This document shows positions 24,678 to 31,611 of a stretch of 31,611 bases of DNA, one piece after another (positions within the stretch are counted from its first letter, which is position 1; the number at the start of each line of letters is the position of its first letter). The translations under genes were made by a program, and so were the position numbers. A model generated the notes under the pieces. That model ran no database searches and was not told the origin of the DNA. It was given only the letters and a program-made list of their open reading frames with translations. This stretch comes from Anaerolineae bacterium (GTDB lineage: Bacteria > Chloroflexota > Anaerolineae > Aggregatilineales > Aggregatilineaceae): assembly GCA_018056405.1 (NCBI GenBank), contig JAGPFT010000002.1, forward strand, positions 1-31,611, given 5' to 3'.

Positions 24678-25937
24678 CTAGGGATGGTTCTGCGGATGAT
24701 AGCGGCCCGGCTCCAACACAATCGCCTGGAGCAACGTGGCCACACCGCCCATCACACAGGCATCGAAGCCGTGCTGGGCCAAGAGAATTTCCGTCGCTTC
24801 GGCGTTCCAGCGGAGCGCGCGCCAGGCGACTTCAGCGCGCACGCTGGGCAGCAGCCATTCGCCCGCCAGACTCAGAATGCCCCCCAGGACCACCAGATCA
24901 GGATTGAACCCGTTGATCAGCGAGGCAATGCCGATCCCCAGGTTGCGCCCCACTGTCTCAAAGGCAGACAGGGCGACCGCATCTCCCTGGGCAGCCGCCT
25001 CGACGATGAGCGGGATGGACAGGTTGTTCAGATCGCCGCCGGTCAGGGCTGTCAGCACGCTGGGCTGCCCTCCCGCAATGGCCTGGCGCACCAGCCGGAA
25101 CACTGCCGACTGGCTGACCAGCGTCTCCCAACAGCCCCGGTTGCCACAGTTGCACAGCGCGCCGTCGGGGTCAATGGTCATGTGCCCGAACTCGCTGGCG
25201 AAGCCGGTCGTGCCGCGCACCAGTTGCCCGTTGCGCACCACCGCCCCGCCCACGCCCACGCCCGCGCTGATGTAGAGCACCTCGTTGTAACCCTTCGCCG
25301 CGCCGAAGAGGGTTTCGCCCAGGGCCGCCATGTTGGCTTCGTTGTCCACAAACACCGGCACACCGCCAAACTCGCTGCTCACGATGTCGCGCAGGGGAAC
25401 ATTGCGCCATTGCAGGTTGGGCGCGAATAGCAAGGTGCCCGTTGCCTGCTCGATCAGCCCCGGCACGCCGACGGCCACACCCAGCAACCCCCCACTGCCA
25501 GAGCAGCGGGTGGCCCCGTTGTCCACCGCCTGATGCAAAAGGGCCAGGACGTGGTTCATAATCTCGTCCCGGCCCTGGGTGCTGAGCGTGTTCTCCTTCG
25601 TGCGCCAGATCACTTCGCTCCCGAAGTTGGTGCAGATCACGGAGATGAAGTCCACGCCTAGCTCGCAGCTCACAATATAGCCGGCGCCCGGGTTCAGCCC
25701 CAGCAGCATGGACGGGCGTCCCACGCCGGTGGAGCTTAAGCCTGTCTCGTGGACGAAGCTCATATCCATCAGTTCTTGAACCAGGCTGGAGACAGTGGAT
25801 TTGTTGAGGCCGGTGACTTCGGCCAGCGAAGCGCGTGAGAGCGAGACGTGTTCCAACAAACGCCTCATGATCACGGAGAGATTAATTTCGCGGACGAGGG
25901 TCTGATCACCTGTCCGAGGGCGCGTGTGATTCGACAT
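24678..25937 (-). CDS. ROK-family transcriptional repressor (XylR-like)
   Basis: A 419-residue regulator. Residues about 20-75 form a winged helix-turn-helix (RASLAEVTGLNKSTVSSLVQ, wing GVGRPSMLL). The rest is a ROK sugar-kinase-like domain with VGVPGLIE, VDNEANMAALGE (D198 at the kinase catalytic position), EFGH (249-252) and the zinc motif CNCGNRGCWE (C262, C264, C269). This is the architecture of XylR/NagC. It is the first gene of the sugar locus that contains xylA and xylB, and the leader carries a site close to the Bacillus xyl operator (26058-26082), so autoregulation by a XylR-type mechanism is likely. The inducer is probably xylose or a related sugar. The ribosome site is weak. Confidence 0.92.
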   Translation of the reverse strand: MSNHTRPRTGDQTLVREINLSVIMRRLLEHVSLSRASLAEVTGLNKSTVSSLVQELMDMSFVHETGLSSTGVGRPSMLLGLNPGAGYIVSCELGVDFISVICTNFGSEVIWRTKENTLSTQGRDEIMNHVLALLHQAVDNGATRCSGSGGLLGVAVGVPGLIEQATGTLLFAPNLQWRNVPLRDIVSSEFGGVPVFVDNEANMAALGETLFGAAKGYNEVLYISAGVGVGGAVVRNGQLVRGTTGFASEFGHMTIDPDGALCNCGNRGCWETLVSQSAVFRLVRQAIAGGQPSVLTALTGGDLNNLSIPLIVEAAAQGDAVALSAFETVGRNLGIGIASLINGFNPDLVVLGGILSLAGEWLLPSVRAEVAWRALRWNAEATEILLAQHGFDACVMGGVATLLQAIVLEPGRYHPQNHP

Positions 25938-25968
25938 AAAGTTGGGGTCTCAAAAGAACTATCTCGAT

Positions 25969-26003
25969 AAAAGAAACCGTCTGGCGATCAAAGCGCCAGC
26001 CGG
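25969..26003 (-). terminator. terminator-like hairpin in the ROK gene leader (possible attenuator)
   Basis: In the minus-strand transcript CCG-CTGGCG pairs with CGCCAG-CGG (nine pairs around one mismatch) with a 7-base loop, followed directly by TTTCTTTT. It lies about 30-65 bases before the ROK start and downstream of the predicted promoter, so it would stop or attenuate transcripts before the first gene. Confidence 0.55.
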
Positions 26004-26057
26004 AACACCGCCCACATCGCGGCCAGGCCCATGCCCCTGTAGCGGCTGGCCCTTCGC

Positions 26058-26082
26058 TTTGTTTGTTGCGCCAACCAACTAA
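26058..26082 (-). promoter_or_regulatory. XylR-type (ROK) operator
   Basis: On the minus strand the 25-bp site has arms TTAGTTGGTT and AACAAACAAA around GGCGC. Compared with the Bacillus XylR operator as I recall it (arms TTAGTTTGTT and AACAAACTAA), about 21 of 25 positions agree. It overlaps the predicted transcription start of the ROK gene, a position where a bound repressor would block initiation. Confidence 0.75.
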
Positions 26083-26086
26083 TTCT

Positions 26087-26114
26087 ATTATGAGCCAGTT
26101 CTGACAAAAGTCAA
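26087..26114 (-). promoter_or_regulatory. sigma-70-like promoter of the sugar locus
   Basis: TTGACT (26109-26114) and CATAAT (26087-26092) on the minus strand are 16 bases apart and place the start of transcription near 26080, at the edge of the XylR-type operator. The predicted leader to the ROK ATG is about 143 bases. Confidence 0.65.
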
Positions 26115-26128
26115 GGGGTCAAGGGGGT

Positions 26129-26463
26129 GGGGTGCAAAACCTGTTGGGCAGTGTGGTTGTGCTCCTTAGCCTCACCCCTGCTCGGCGCTGGCGCGCCTCG
26201 CCGCCCCCTCTCCACGACGTGGAGAGGGGGAAGAGCCGAGCGTAGCGAGGCTGGGGGTGAGGCTAACCAGGGCGCAGCAGAGCAGCGCCCCGCGTAGAGG
26301 CGTATGGCGATGCGCCCCTACAGACCTCACCCCTGCTCGGCGCTGGCGCGCCTCGCCGCCCCCTCTCCACGACGTGGAGAGGGGGAAGAGCCGAGCGTAG
26401 CGAGGCTGGGGGTGAGGCTACTGCCAGCGTCACACGTATCACTGACACCCTTTGCACACACCC
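26129..26463. repeat. 335-bp TIR element with doubled palindromic core
   Basis: Inverted-orientation relative of 6641-6821: the ends GGGGTGCAAAACCTGTTGGG and CTGACACCCTTTGCACACACC and the flanks (GCTCCTTAGCCTCACC, GGTGAGGCTACTGCCAGCGTC) correspond. The core is present twice as identical 95-bp units (26170-26264, 26325-26419) around a GTAGAGGCG palindrome. The remaining spacer to 26564 repeats 16 bases of the left end (26134-26149) at 26490-26505 and holds no gene. Confidence 0.75.
26294..26321. repeat. GTAGGGGCG-type palindrome, imperfect
   Basis: A 28-nt imperfect palindrome (GTAGAGGCGTATGG then CGATGCGCCCCTAC) related to the perfect one at 12771-12798, sandwiched between the two identical palindromic cores. 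Confidence 0.7.
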
Positions 26464-26564
26464 AGTCAACGCAGGAAAATGGGCGGGGAGCAAAACCTGT
26501 TGGGCCGCACGCCTGTGCCAGGAGAGGGATTGCGGTCGCCTGCCGCTTTCACGGTGTCGCCGGG

Positions 26565-26990
26565 TCAGTGCGGGGGTGCGAACAGCCGCCGCAGAGGGGT
26601 CCGCAGCGCAGCGACGCTGATCAGCACGCCCAGCGCATTCGCCACAAGATCGAGCAGGGACAGCCCGCGTTCCGGGACAACACCCTGCCCCAGTTCCAGC
26701 ACCAGCCCGCACGCCGCCCCGCTGACCAGCGCGCCCGTCAGCGCCGGGACGGGGGCCAGGTAGCAGACCAGCACGGCGTACCACAGCGCCGTGAAGATGC
26801 CGAAGAGCAGCACATGGCCGAAAGCATCGGTCATGTCTGTGCCACCAAAGAAGGCGGACGTGTCCTCCGCAATGGAGTCCTCGCCGGGCAGCAGCATCAG
26901 CAGGCAGACCAGCGCCGTCCAGGCCAGCGCCGCTATCCAGCGAGACAGCGGGTGGCGTGCGGCGCGCAGCAGGAGCGAACGGAGATTCAT
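26565..26990 (-). CDS. VanZ-like membrane protein
   Basis: A 141-residue membrane protein of the VanZ-like family. Four hydrophobic segments are visible (about residues 17-35, 56-74, 78-100 and 111-130), with the family-style features LMLLPGEDS, DAFGHVLLFGIFTALW and LELGQGVVPERGLSLLDLVANALGVLIS; the late acidic/Asn pattern is typical. The biochemical function of most VanZ-like proteins is unknown. The original VanZ gives low teicoplanin resistance, which should not be assumed here. I chose the ATG 7 bases after the histidine kinase stop; an upstream in-frame ATG at 27023 would overlap the kinase gene. The spacing indicates it is the third gene of the signalling operon. Confidence 0.8.
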   Translation of the reverse strand: MNLRSLLLRAARHPLSRWIAALAWTALVCLLMLLPGEDSIAEDTSAFFGGTDMTDAFGHVLLFGIFTALWYAVLVCYLAPVPALTGALVSGAACGLVLELGQGVVPERGLSLLDLVANALGVLISVAALRTPLRRLFAPPH

Positions 26991-26997
26991 AGCGCGT

Positions 26998-29658
26998 TCA
27001 TGGGGACAGACCTGCTCCGCCATTTGTAACAGAGGGAGTCGCTTTGACCAGGGGAAGGGTGACGGTGAAGGTTGTACCCTGGCCCTCTTCGCTCTCAAAG
27101 CTGATCGTCCCGCCGCAAAGCTCGATATTGCGCCTGGTGATCGCCAGCCCCAGGCCGCTGCCAGCAATTCCCTCCGCGTTGTTGCCGCGATGGAACCCGT
27201 CGAATATATAGTTGCGGTCGGCGAGGGGGATGCCGATGCCTTCATCCTGCACCTGGATGATGAAGCTCTCGTCCTGCTGGCGCAGGCGCACCACAACTTC
27301 CCCGCCGGGCCGCGAGAACTTGATCGCATTGGACACCAGATGGTGCACTATCTGGTTGAACAACCGCCGGTCGAGCAGCACCAGTCCGGGCGACTCCTGC
27401 GTTTCCAGCCGCACGCGCACATCACTGCGTTTGGATGGACTCAGCCGCGCGACGACTTGCTCGCACAAGACCTTCGGGACCAGCGGCTCCGGCTTTACGG
27501 TGGTCTCCTCCTCCTGCTTGCTGCCGAACTCCAGCACATCATCCAGCAGGCGCACCATGCGCCCCACAGCCTCGCGGATATGGCCAAAGCGCCTGGCGCG
27601 GTCATCTGGGGTTAGTTTGTCCCCATGCCGATCCAGAATCTCGGCGCTGCTGAGGATGATGGACAGTGGCGTGCGGAACTGGTGCGAGACCGTCGTCACC
27701 AGGCGCGCGCGCAACTCGCTCAGATAGCGCTCGCGTTCGAGCGCAACGGCCAGGATTTCCTCGTGGTGCTTGCGGTCGGTGAGATCAACGGCGTGGATTA
27801 AGACAAGATCAGGGTGCAGAAAAGTCAGCGAGAAGAGCCAGTAGTCGCGCTGGCCCATCCCGGGCAGCGGGAAATACATCTCGCGCCTGATCGTGGTGCG
27901 CTGTTGCAGGCACTCGCGGATCAAGGCGAAGATTTCCTGGTAGACATCAGAATAGTCCGACGATGTTCCCCTTATCCAGCGCTCAATATCGCCGTCGCTG
28001 AGATCGGCGGCGGCATCGTTGTAGTCCACAATTACCAGTTCACCATCGGCCTGCTGCCGCACGACGAAAGTGGGCACAGGCATGGCCTTGAACTGGGTGC
28101 GCACCCGTTCCTCACTGATGCGCAAAGCCTCGGTACGCTCGTTGACGCGCGTTTCGAGGTCGGCGGCGTGACGCTGCACGCTGTCGTAGAGCCGGGCGTT
28201 GCGGATGGCGATGGCGGCATGATCGGCCAGGGCTTTCAGTTGTTGAGCGTGAGCCTGGGTAAAGGCCCCTACGGTCTCGCTCATCAGGCTGATGACGCCG
28301 AGCATGGTGCCGCCGGACATGATCGGCGCGCCCAGGTAGGCACGCAGCGCATCCGGCTCGGCCAGCTTTACCCAGCCCGGATCGGCGAGCACATCGGCGA
28401 TGAGGTAGAGCTGACCGCTGGCCATCGTGCGCAGGTTGGCGTAGTCGGCGACCGGCAGGTGCGTGGCCAGGATCGCCTCCTCCCCCCCGTAACGCGCATA
28501 GCCATGACAGCGCACTACGTACAGGACTCCGCCTTCGACCAGGCCGATATGCGCCGTGTCGTAAGGGACGACACGCCCGACGTGAGTCAGGATGTGGTCG
28601 AGCACTTCGTTCAAATCGAGCGAGCGGTTGAGCAGCGCCGCAATGTCGCTGAGCGCTTCGGCCAGGGCGCGCTGCTCGCGCTCTGCTTCCTCGGCACGCC
28701 GCCGCTCGGCAAGCTCGCGCTGCGCCTGCTCATAAAGCCGGGCGTTGGCCATTGCCGCCGCTGCCAGAGGGCCTAACGCCTCCAACAGCCGCAGGTCGTC
28801 CTGGCTGTAGTCGTCGAGGCGGTAGCTGAACACCTGAAGCACGCCGATGGGCTGGTCTTCAAGGCTGCACGGCACGATCAGCGCCGAACGGGGAAACTCC
28901 TCGCCCTGCCCTTCGAAGTCATCGAGCATTGTTCCATTGGCCGCAAAATAGTACTGGCTGACCGAGGTACGCTGCTGCTGCTCGAAGTCGGGCAGGTACA
29001 CTGGTTCGCCGGACCGAATAACCAGGCTCTGCGTCCCTTTGCCCTCTGGGTTAAGCGGCATGGGCGGAAAGGTGCTCGCGTCGAGCTGGGTGTCGCCGAT
29101 CCAGGCCGCCTCACACCGGATCAGGCGCGTCGCGGGGTCGTAGGACGAGATGATCAGGGTGTCGCAGGGCATCGCCCCGACAATAACCTCGCGGATGGTC
29201 TGGTAGATCGCGCCGAGATCGAGCGTGCGGCCCAGTCGCCGGCCCGCCTCGTACAGCCGCTTGACGGCCTCGGTACGCTTCCGCAGGCTGGCTTGGGCGA
29301 GCTTATACTCGGTGATGTCTTCCTGGATGACCACAATATGCACCAGCCGGCCGTCCGCATCAAGCACAGGCGAGAGCTTGACGTACTCCCAATACGGTTC
29401 GTCCCCCTGTTCGGGGTTCAGAATCTCGCCCGCCCATTCCCGGCCTGCGCGGATAGCTTCCCAACGCTCGTGATACTCGTCGGGGCTGGCCTTCTCCGGG
29501 TGCAAGACGCGGACAATCTGGCCGGGCACCTCTTTCGGCGCGCACTCGCCTGACTCGATGGCCTGAGGATTAGTGTATAGCAGGCGACCCTCCGCGTCGG
29601 TGATGAAGACGACGACCCGGCTTGGTTCCGGGGGGTGAAGAGGGGGCATGGCAGTCAT
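26998..29658 (-). CDS. multi-sensor histidine kinase (PAS-GAF-GAF-PAS-HisKA-HATPase)
   Basis: An 886-residue kinase without membrane segments, so it senses a cytoplasmic signal. In order: PAS (about 10-120, ending VVIQEDITEYK), GAF (about 145-300), a short coiled coil rich in Arg/Glu, GAF (about 345-490), a second PAS-like domain (about 525-640), HisKA with VSHQFRTPL (phosphorylated H659), and HATPase with N-box HHLVSNAIKFS, G1 DEGIGIP and G2 GSGLGLA. All catalytic motifs are intact. Its start overlaps the stop of the receiver-domain gene by four bases (ATGA), a strong sign that the two proteins form one phosphorelay. GAF ligand (heme, bilin, small molecule) cannot be told; no obvious chromophore cysteine motif was recognised. 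Confidence 0.92.
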   Translation of the reverse strand: MTAMPPLHPPEPSRVVVFITDAEGRLLYTNPQAIESGECAPKEVPGQIVRVLHPEKASPDEYHERWEAIRAGREWAGEILNPEQGDEPYWEYVKLSPVLDADGRLVHIVVIQEDITEYKLAQASLRKRTEAVKRLYEAGRRLGRTLDLGAIYQTIREVIVGAMPCDTLIISSYDPATRLIRCEAAWIGDTQLDASTFPPMPLNPEGKGTQSLVIRSGEPVYLPDFEQQQRTSVSQYYFAANGTMLDDFEGQGEEFPRSALIVPCSLEDQPIGVLQVFSYRLDDYSQDDLRLLEALGPLAAAAMANARLYEQAQRELAERRRAEEAEREQRALAEALSDIAALLNRSLDLNEVLDHILTHVGRVVPYDTAHIGLVEGGVLYVVRCHGYARYGGEEAILATHLPVADYANLRTMASGQLYLIADVLADPGWVKLAEPDALRAYLGAPIMSGGTMLGVISLMSETVGAFTQAHAQQLKALADHAAIAIRNARLYDSVQRHAADLETRVNERTEALRISEERVRTQFKAMPVPTFVVRQQADGELVIVDYNDAAADLSDGDIERWIRGTSSDYSDVYQEIFALIRECLQQRTTIRREMYFPLPGMGQRDYWLFSLTFLHPDLVLIHAVDLTDRKHHEEILAVALERERYLSELRARLVTTVSHQFRTPLSIILSSAEILDRHGDKLTPDDRARRFGHIREAVGRMVRLLDDVLEFGSKQEEETTVKPEPLVPKVLCEQVVARLSPSKRSDVRVRLETQESPGLVLLDRRLFNQIVHHLVSNAIKFSRPGGEVVVRLRQQDESFIIQVQDEGIGIPLADRNYIFDGFHRGNNAEGIAGSGLGLAITRRNIELCGGTISFESEEGQGTTFTVTLPLVKATPSVTNGGAGLSP

Positions 29659-30767
29659 GGCTCGGACGAATTCCTGTACAACGGTAGCGCTGCACGCACA
29701 TGCGTGCCCTTGCCAGGCGTCCCTGTCAGGGTGAGTTGCCCGTTGTGAGCCTGCACCAGGTGTTGGACAATGACCAGCCCCAGGCCGGGATGGTCGCGGA
29801 AGGAGACGATCTTGGTGCGAAAATCCGGCAGACTCATGACATGGCGCACCGTCTCTTCCGCGATGCCGCTGCCGCTGTCGGTGACGTGCAACACGTAGGC
29901 GTCACCTTCAACACAGCCTGACACCTGCACAGGCGTGCCTGCTGGTGAGAATCGCAGCGCGTTGTCCACCAACTCCTCTACGATTTTGGCGAGGTTCTCC
30001 CCGGTCACGCTCACGAGAGCCTCAGCGGCGGTGACCGTCAGATCGGCCTCGCGCCCCCAGCGGACAGCCTCCGCCCGCGCGATCTCCTCGATGAGCGCGC
30101 CCGGCCACTCAAAGCGGCTGTTGCGCAGCACGATCACGCGCGCCGGGTTCATGCGGATGATCTCCAACTGGGCAAACAACAGGTAATTCTCGATGCGACG
30201 GTGCAGGACGCGGGTGGCTTCGAGGATGGCGCTGGACAAGGATTCGATCTGGTCAGCGCCCAGTTCCGGCGCGTCCGCAACCAATCGCCCGGCGTGCCCC
30301 ATCACGCTGTTGAGAGACGCTTGCAAGTCCGGCGGCAGGGCCAGGCCGGCCGCCAGGCGCATGGTTTCCAGAGTTTGGCGATATTCCTGCTCCACCAGAT
30401 GCTGGCGCTCCAGGCGAGTCTGAACAGTGGCGAGCAGTTCTTCGGGGGTGAAAGGCTTGGTCACGTAGTCGTCCGCGCCCAGGGCCATTCCATAGCGGAA
30501 ATCTTCGCGGCCGGCCTTCGCTGTCAGGAAAATGATGGGGATCATGCTGGTTGCCGGCTCGCTGCGTAAAGCTACCAGCACCTCATACCCATCCGTGCGA
30601 GGCATCATGATGTCACACAGGATGAGGTCGGGAATGTGCTTGCGAGCAAGTTCAATGCCGATGGCACCATCAGCCGCCGAGAGAGTGTCGAACCCTTCAA
30701 AAGTGAGAATGCTGACGACGTTCTCGCGCAAATGCGCTTCGTCTTCGATCACCAGCACTTTCGTCAC
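29655..30767 (-). CDS. response receiver fused to a kinase-like module lacking the phospho-histidine
   Basis: A 370-residue protein. Residues 1-120 are a complete receiver domain (D9-E10 acidic pair, phospho-acceptor D52 in LILCDIMMP, T82, K104). There is no DNA-binding output domain. Instead a HisKA-like helix and HATPase domain follow: N269 in VEELVDNALRFS, DSGSGI (D297) and PGLGLVIVQ are present. The H-box region reads LPPDLQASLNSVMG (residues 144-157), which aligns with HELRTPLNSIMG but has no histidine. The start is GTG with GGAGAG upstream. It is coupled to the large kinase gene, which presumably phosphorylates D52. It may modulate that kinase, bind ATP as a switch, or phosphorylate elsewhere. 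Confidence 0.88.
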   Translation of the reverse strand: MTKVLVIEDEAHLRENVVSILTFEGFDTLSAADGAIGIELARKHIPDLILCDIMMPRTDGYEVLVALRSEPATSMIPIIFLTAKAGREDFRYGMALGADDYVTKPFTPEELLATVQTRLERQHLVEQEYRQTLETMRLAAGLALPPDLQASLNSVMGHAGRLVADAPELGADQIESLSSAILEATRVLHRRIENYLLFAQLEIIRMNPARVIVLRNSRFEWPGALIEEIARAEAVRWGREADLTVTAAEALVSVTGENLAKIVEELVDNALRFSPAGTPVQVSGCVEGDAYVLHVTDSGSGIAEETVRHVMSLPDFRTKIVSFRDHPGLGLVIVQHLVQAHNGQLTLTGTPGKGTHVRAALPLYRNSSEP

Positions 30768-30919
30768 AATCGGCTCTCCGAGCGCGGATGCACACGAGCA
30801 GTTTTTGCTCGCGCAAACCGGACGAATGCTCTAACCCCTAGAATACCACAAAGCAGACGCCTTAGCAGTATTGTGCCCAGGGTAGTCGCATCAAAAGAGG
30901 CTGGGGCTGAGCTGGTGGA

Positions 30920-31022
30920 CCTCACCCCCGCTCGGCCCCCTGGCGTGGGACGGCGCAGCAGATCGCCGCGCCGCGTGGGGAGAGGAGGACAGGCTGAGGG
31001 CAGCGAAGCCAGGAGGTGAGGT
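30920..31022. repeat. CCTCACCC-family palindromic repeat, diverged
   Basis: The unit begins CCTCACCCCCGCTCGGCCC and ends GCCAGGAGGTGAGGT, with a weak central stem. It lies in the 30768-31477 spacer upstream of the receiver gene. I see no gene in that spacer, only this unit, the one at 31191, and an unassigned stretch at about 31030-31150. Confidence 0.7.
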
Positions 31023-31190
31023 AAGGCTCTGCACACCGAGATTTGCTGCGATTACCCTGGTATTGTGCCGGCCCAACAGTGCGTATTTCAGGCTAATCCT
31101 CGTATTCTGTAACACGTGATCGATCTAATGCATGTTGGCGGAAGCCCGCCAGTGGCTGTCCGATAGTTTACCCCACCCTAAGAAACCCTT

Positions 31191-31410
31191 TGAGAAGTTG
31201 TTCCCCACCCACCCCAAACCTCTCCCCCACAAGGAGGGAGTGCGCGCTTTTCTCCCTTCCCCTCTCGCGGGGGAAGGGCCGGGGATGGGGGGGACAGGCA
31301 CGGCCAAAGATGTGGGTCATGGATAGCCTCCCGCAAGGAGGGACTTGAGCCTGCTCCCCCTTTCTCCACTGGCGGCGAAGGGGGGCCAGGGGGATAGGGG
31401 GTCAATCAGG
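31191..31410. repeat. C/G-rich inverted repeat pair
   Basis: C-rich blocks (CCCTTCCCCTCTCGC) face G-rich blocks (GGGGGAAGGGCCGGGGATGG) at 31250-31290, and a second C/G pair spans about 31350-31400. It is related to the short variant seen at 4800-4840. Open frames here are artefacts of low-complexity sequence. Confidence 0.6.
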
Positions 31411-31451
31411 CCCAACCGCGTACCTATTTCCGCCCTGATGTACTAGTTCCC

Positions 31452-31481
31452 ATTGTAGTGGCAATCGGCGGGCAAAATCAA
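31452..31481 (-). promoter_or_regulatory. candidate promoter facing the signalling operon
   Basis: On the minus strand TTGATT (31476-31481) and TACAAT (31452-31457) are 18 bases apart, at the end of the phosphodiesterase-like gene. It would drive transcription toward the receiver gene, about 680 bases away, through the repeats. Distance makes the link uncertain. Confidence 0.35.
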
Positions 31482-31611
31482 CCAGGCAGAGAGCGTGAAA
31501 GCGTCCGGCCCCTTGATGGGGCGCTGAGCAAGGCGCGCAACGCCAGCGGCGTGTTGGTCGTGAACTGATCCACGCCCGCCGCCAGCAGCCGCCGGGCGTT
31601 GGCTTCCGCCA
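31478..31611 (-). CDS. glycerophosphodiester phosphodiesterase-like protein, C-terminus (partial)
   Basis: The last 43 codons of a gene entering from the right edge, ending in TGA at 31478-31480. The translation AEANARRLLAAGVDQFTTN followed by TPLALRALLS matches the C-terminal pattern of GDPD-family TIM barrels, where 'LLAAGVDGIITD-P' places the last beta strand and helix. Such enzymes cleave glycerophosphodiesters to glycerol 3-phosphate and an alcohol. Only the end is visible, so catalytic residues cannot be checked. The final 12 or so residues are serine/arginine-rich and lie beyond the usual family end. Confidence 0.6.
   Translation of the reverse strand, partial: AEANARRLLAAGVDQFTTNTPLALRALLSAPSRGRTLSRSLPG

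Noticed and set aside
26991..27023. Earlier start for the VanZ-like gene (MAEQVC...)
   Set aside because: It would overlap the kinase gene and add a non-hydrophobic leader not expected in the family; the ATG at 26990 fits better.

Overview
The window looks like a GC-rich bacterial chromosome, most likely Chloroflexota (Anaerolineae-like). This rests on protein style, frequent GTG/TTG starts, ROK-controlled CUT1 sugar import, many sensor kinases with GAF/PAS domains, and intergenic regions packed with CCTCACCC...GGGTGAGG and GTAGGGGCG...CGCCCCTAC palindromes. The assignment is an inference from gene and repeat style, not from a marker gene. No rRNA, tRNA, CRISPR array or transposase gene was seen.

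Layout. 1-4265 (+): the end of a cytochrome b-like subunit, a Rieske protein, a large membrane-anchored diheme cytochrome c fused to a PQQ-type sugar dehydrogenase, and an SGNH-hydrolase-like protein, tightly spaced as one respiratory operon. 4266-5092: repeat-rich spacer with two 83-bp TIR elements. 5093-6253 (-): class I/II aminotransferase. 6254-7037: two TIR-bounded elements in tandem, separated and flanked by the same 9-bp direct repeat. 7038-9478 (+): an AAA-type ATPase, then an orphan methyltransferase-type corrinoid protein.

9732-25937 (-): a 16-kb sugar locus, all on one strand. In transcription order it holds a ROK repressor, a periplasmic-type sugar-binding protein, two permeases, two different ATPases, a tagatose/psicose 3-epimerase-family protein, a Gfo/Idh/MocA protein lacking the usual EKP motif, an unknown membrane protein, a second sugar isomerase/epimerase-fold protein, a second Gfo/Idh/MocA oxidoreductase, xylose isomerase (xylA) and xylulokinase (xylB). 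A site very like the Bacillus XylR operator lies at the start of the predicted ROK transcript, followed by a terminator-like leader hairpin. The system can be read as import of a pentose or pentose-containing glycoside, redox/isomerase processing inside the cell, and entry to the pentose phosphate pathway through XylA and XylB. Because no glycoside hydrolase is present, oxidoreductive (3-keto) glycoside cleavage is an attractive but unproven idea.

26565-30767 (-): a signalling operon of a receiver protein fused to a degenerate kinase module, a large PAS/GAF histidine kinase, and a VanZ-like membrane protein. 30768-31477 is a repeat-containing spacer, and the right edge holds the C-terminus of a glycerophosphodiester phosphodiesterase-like gene (-).
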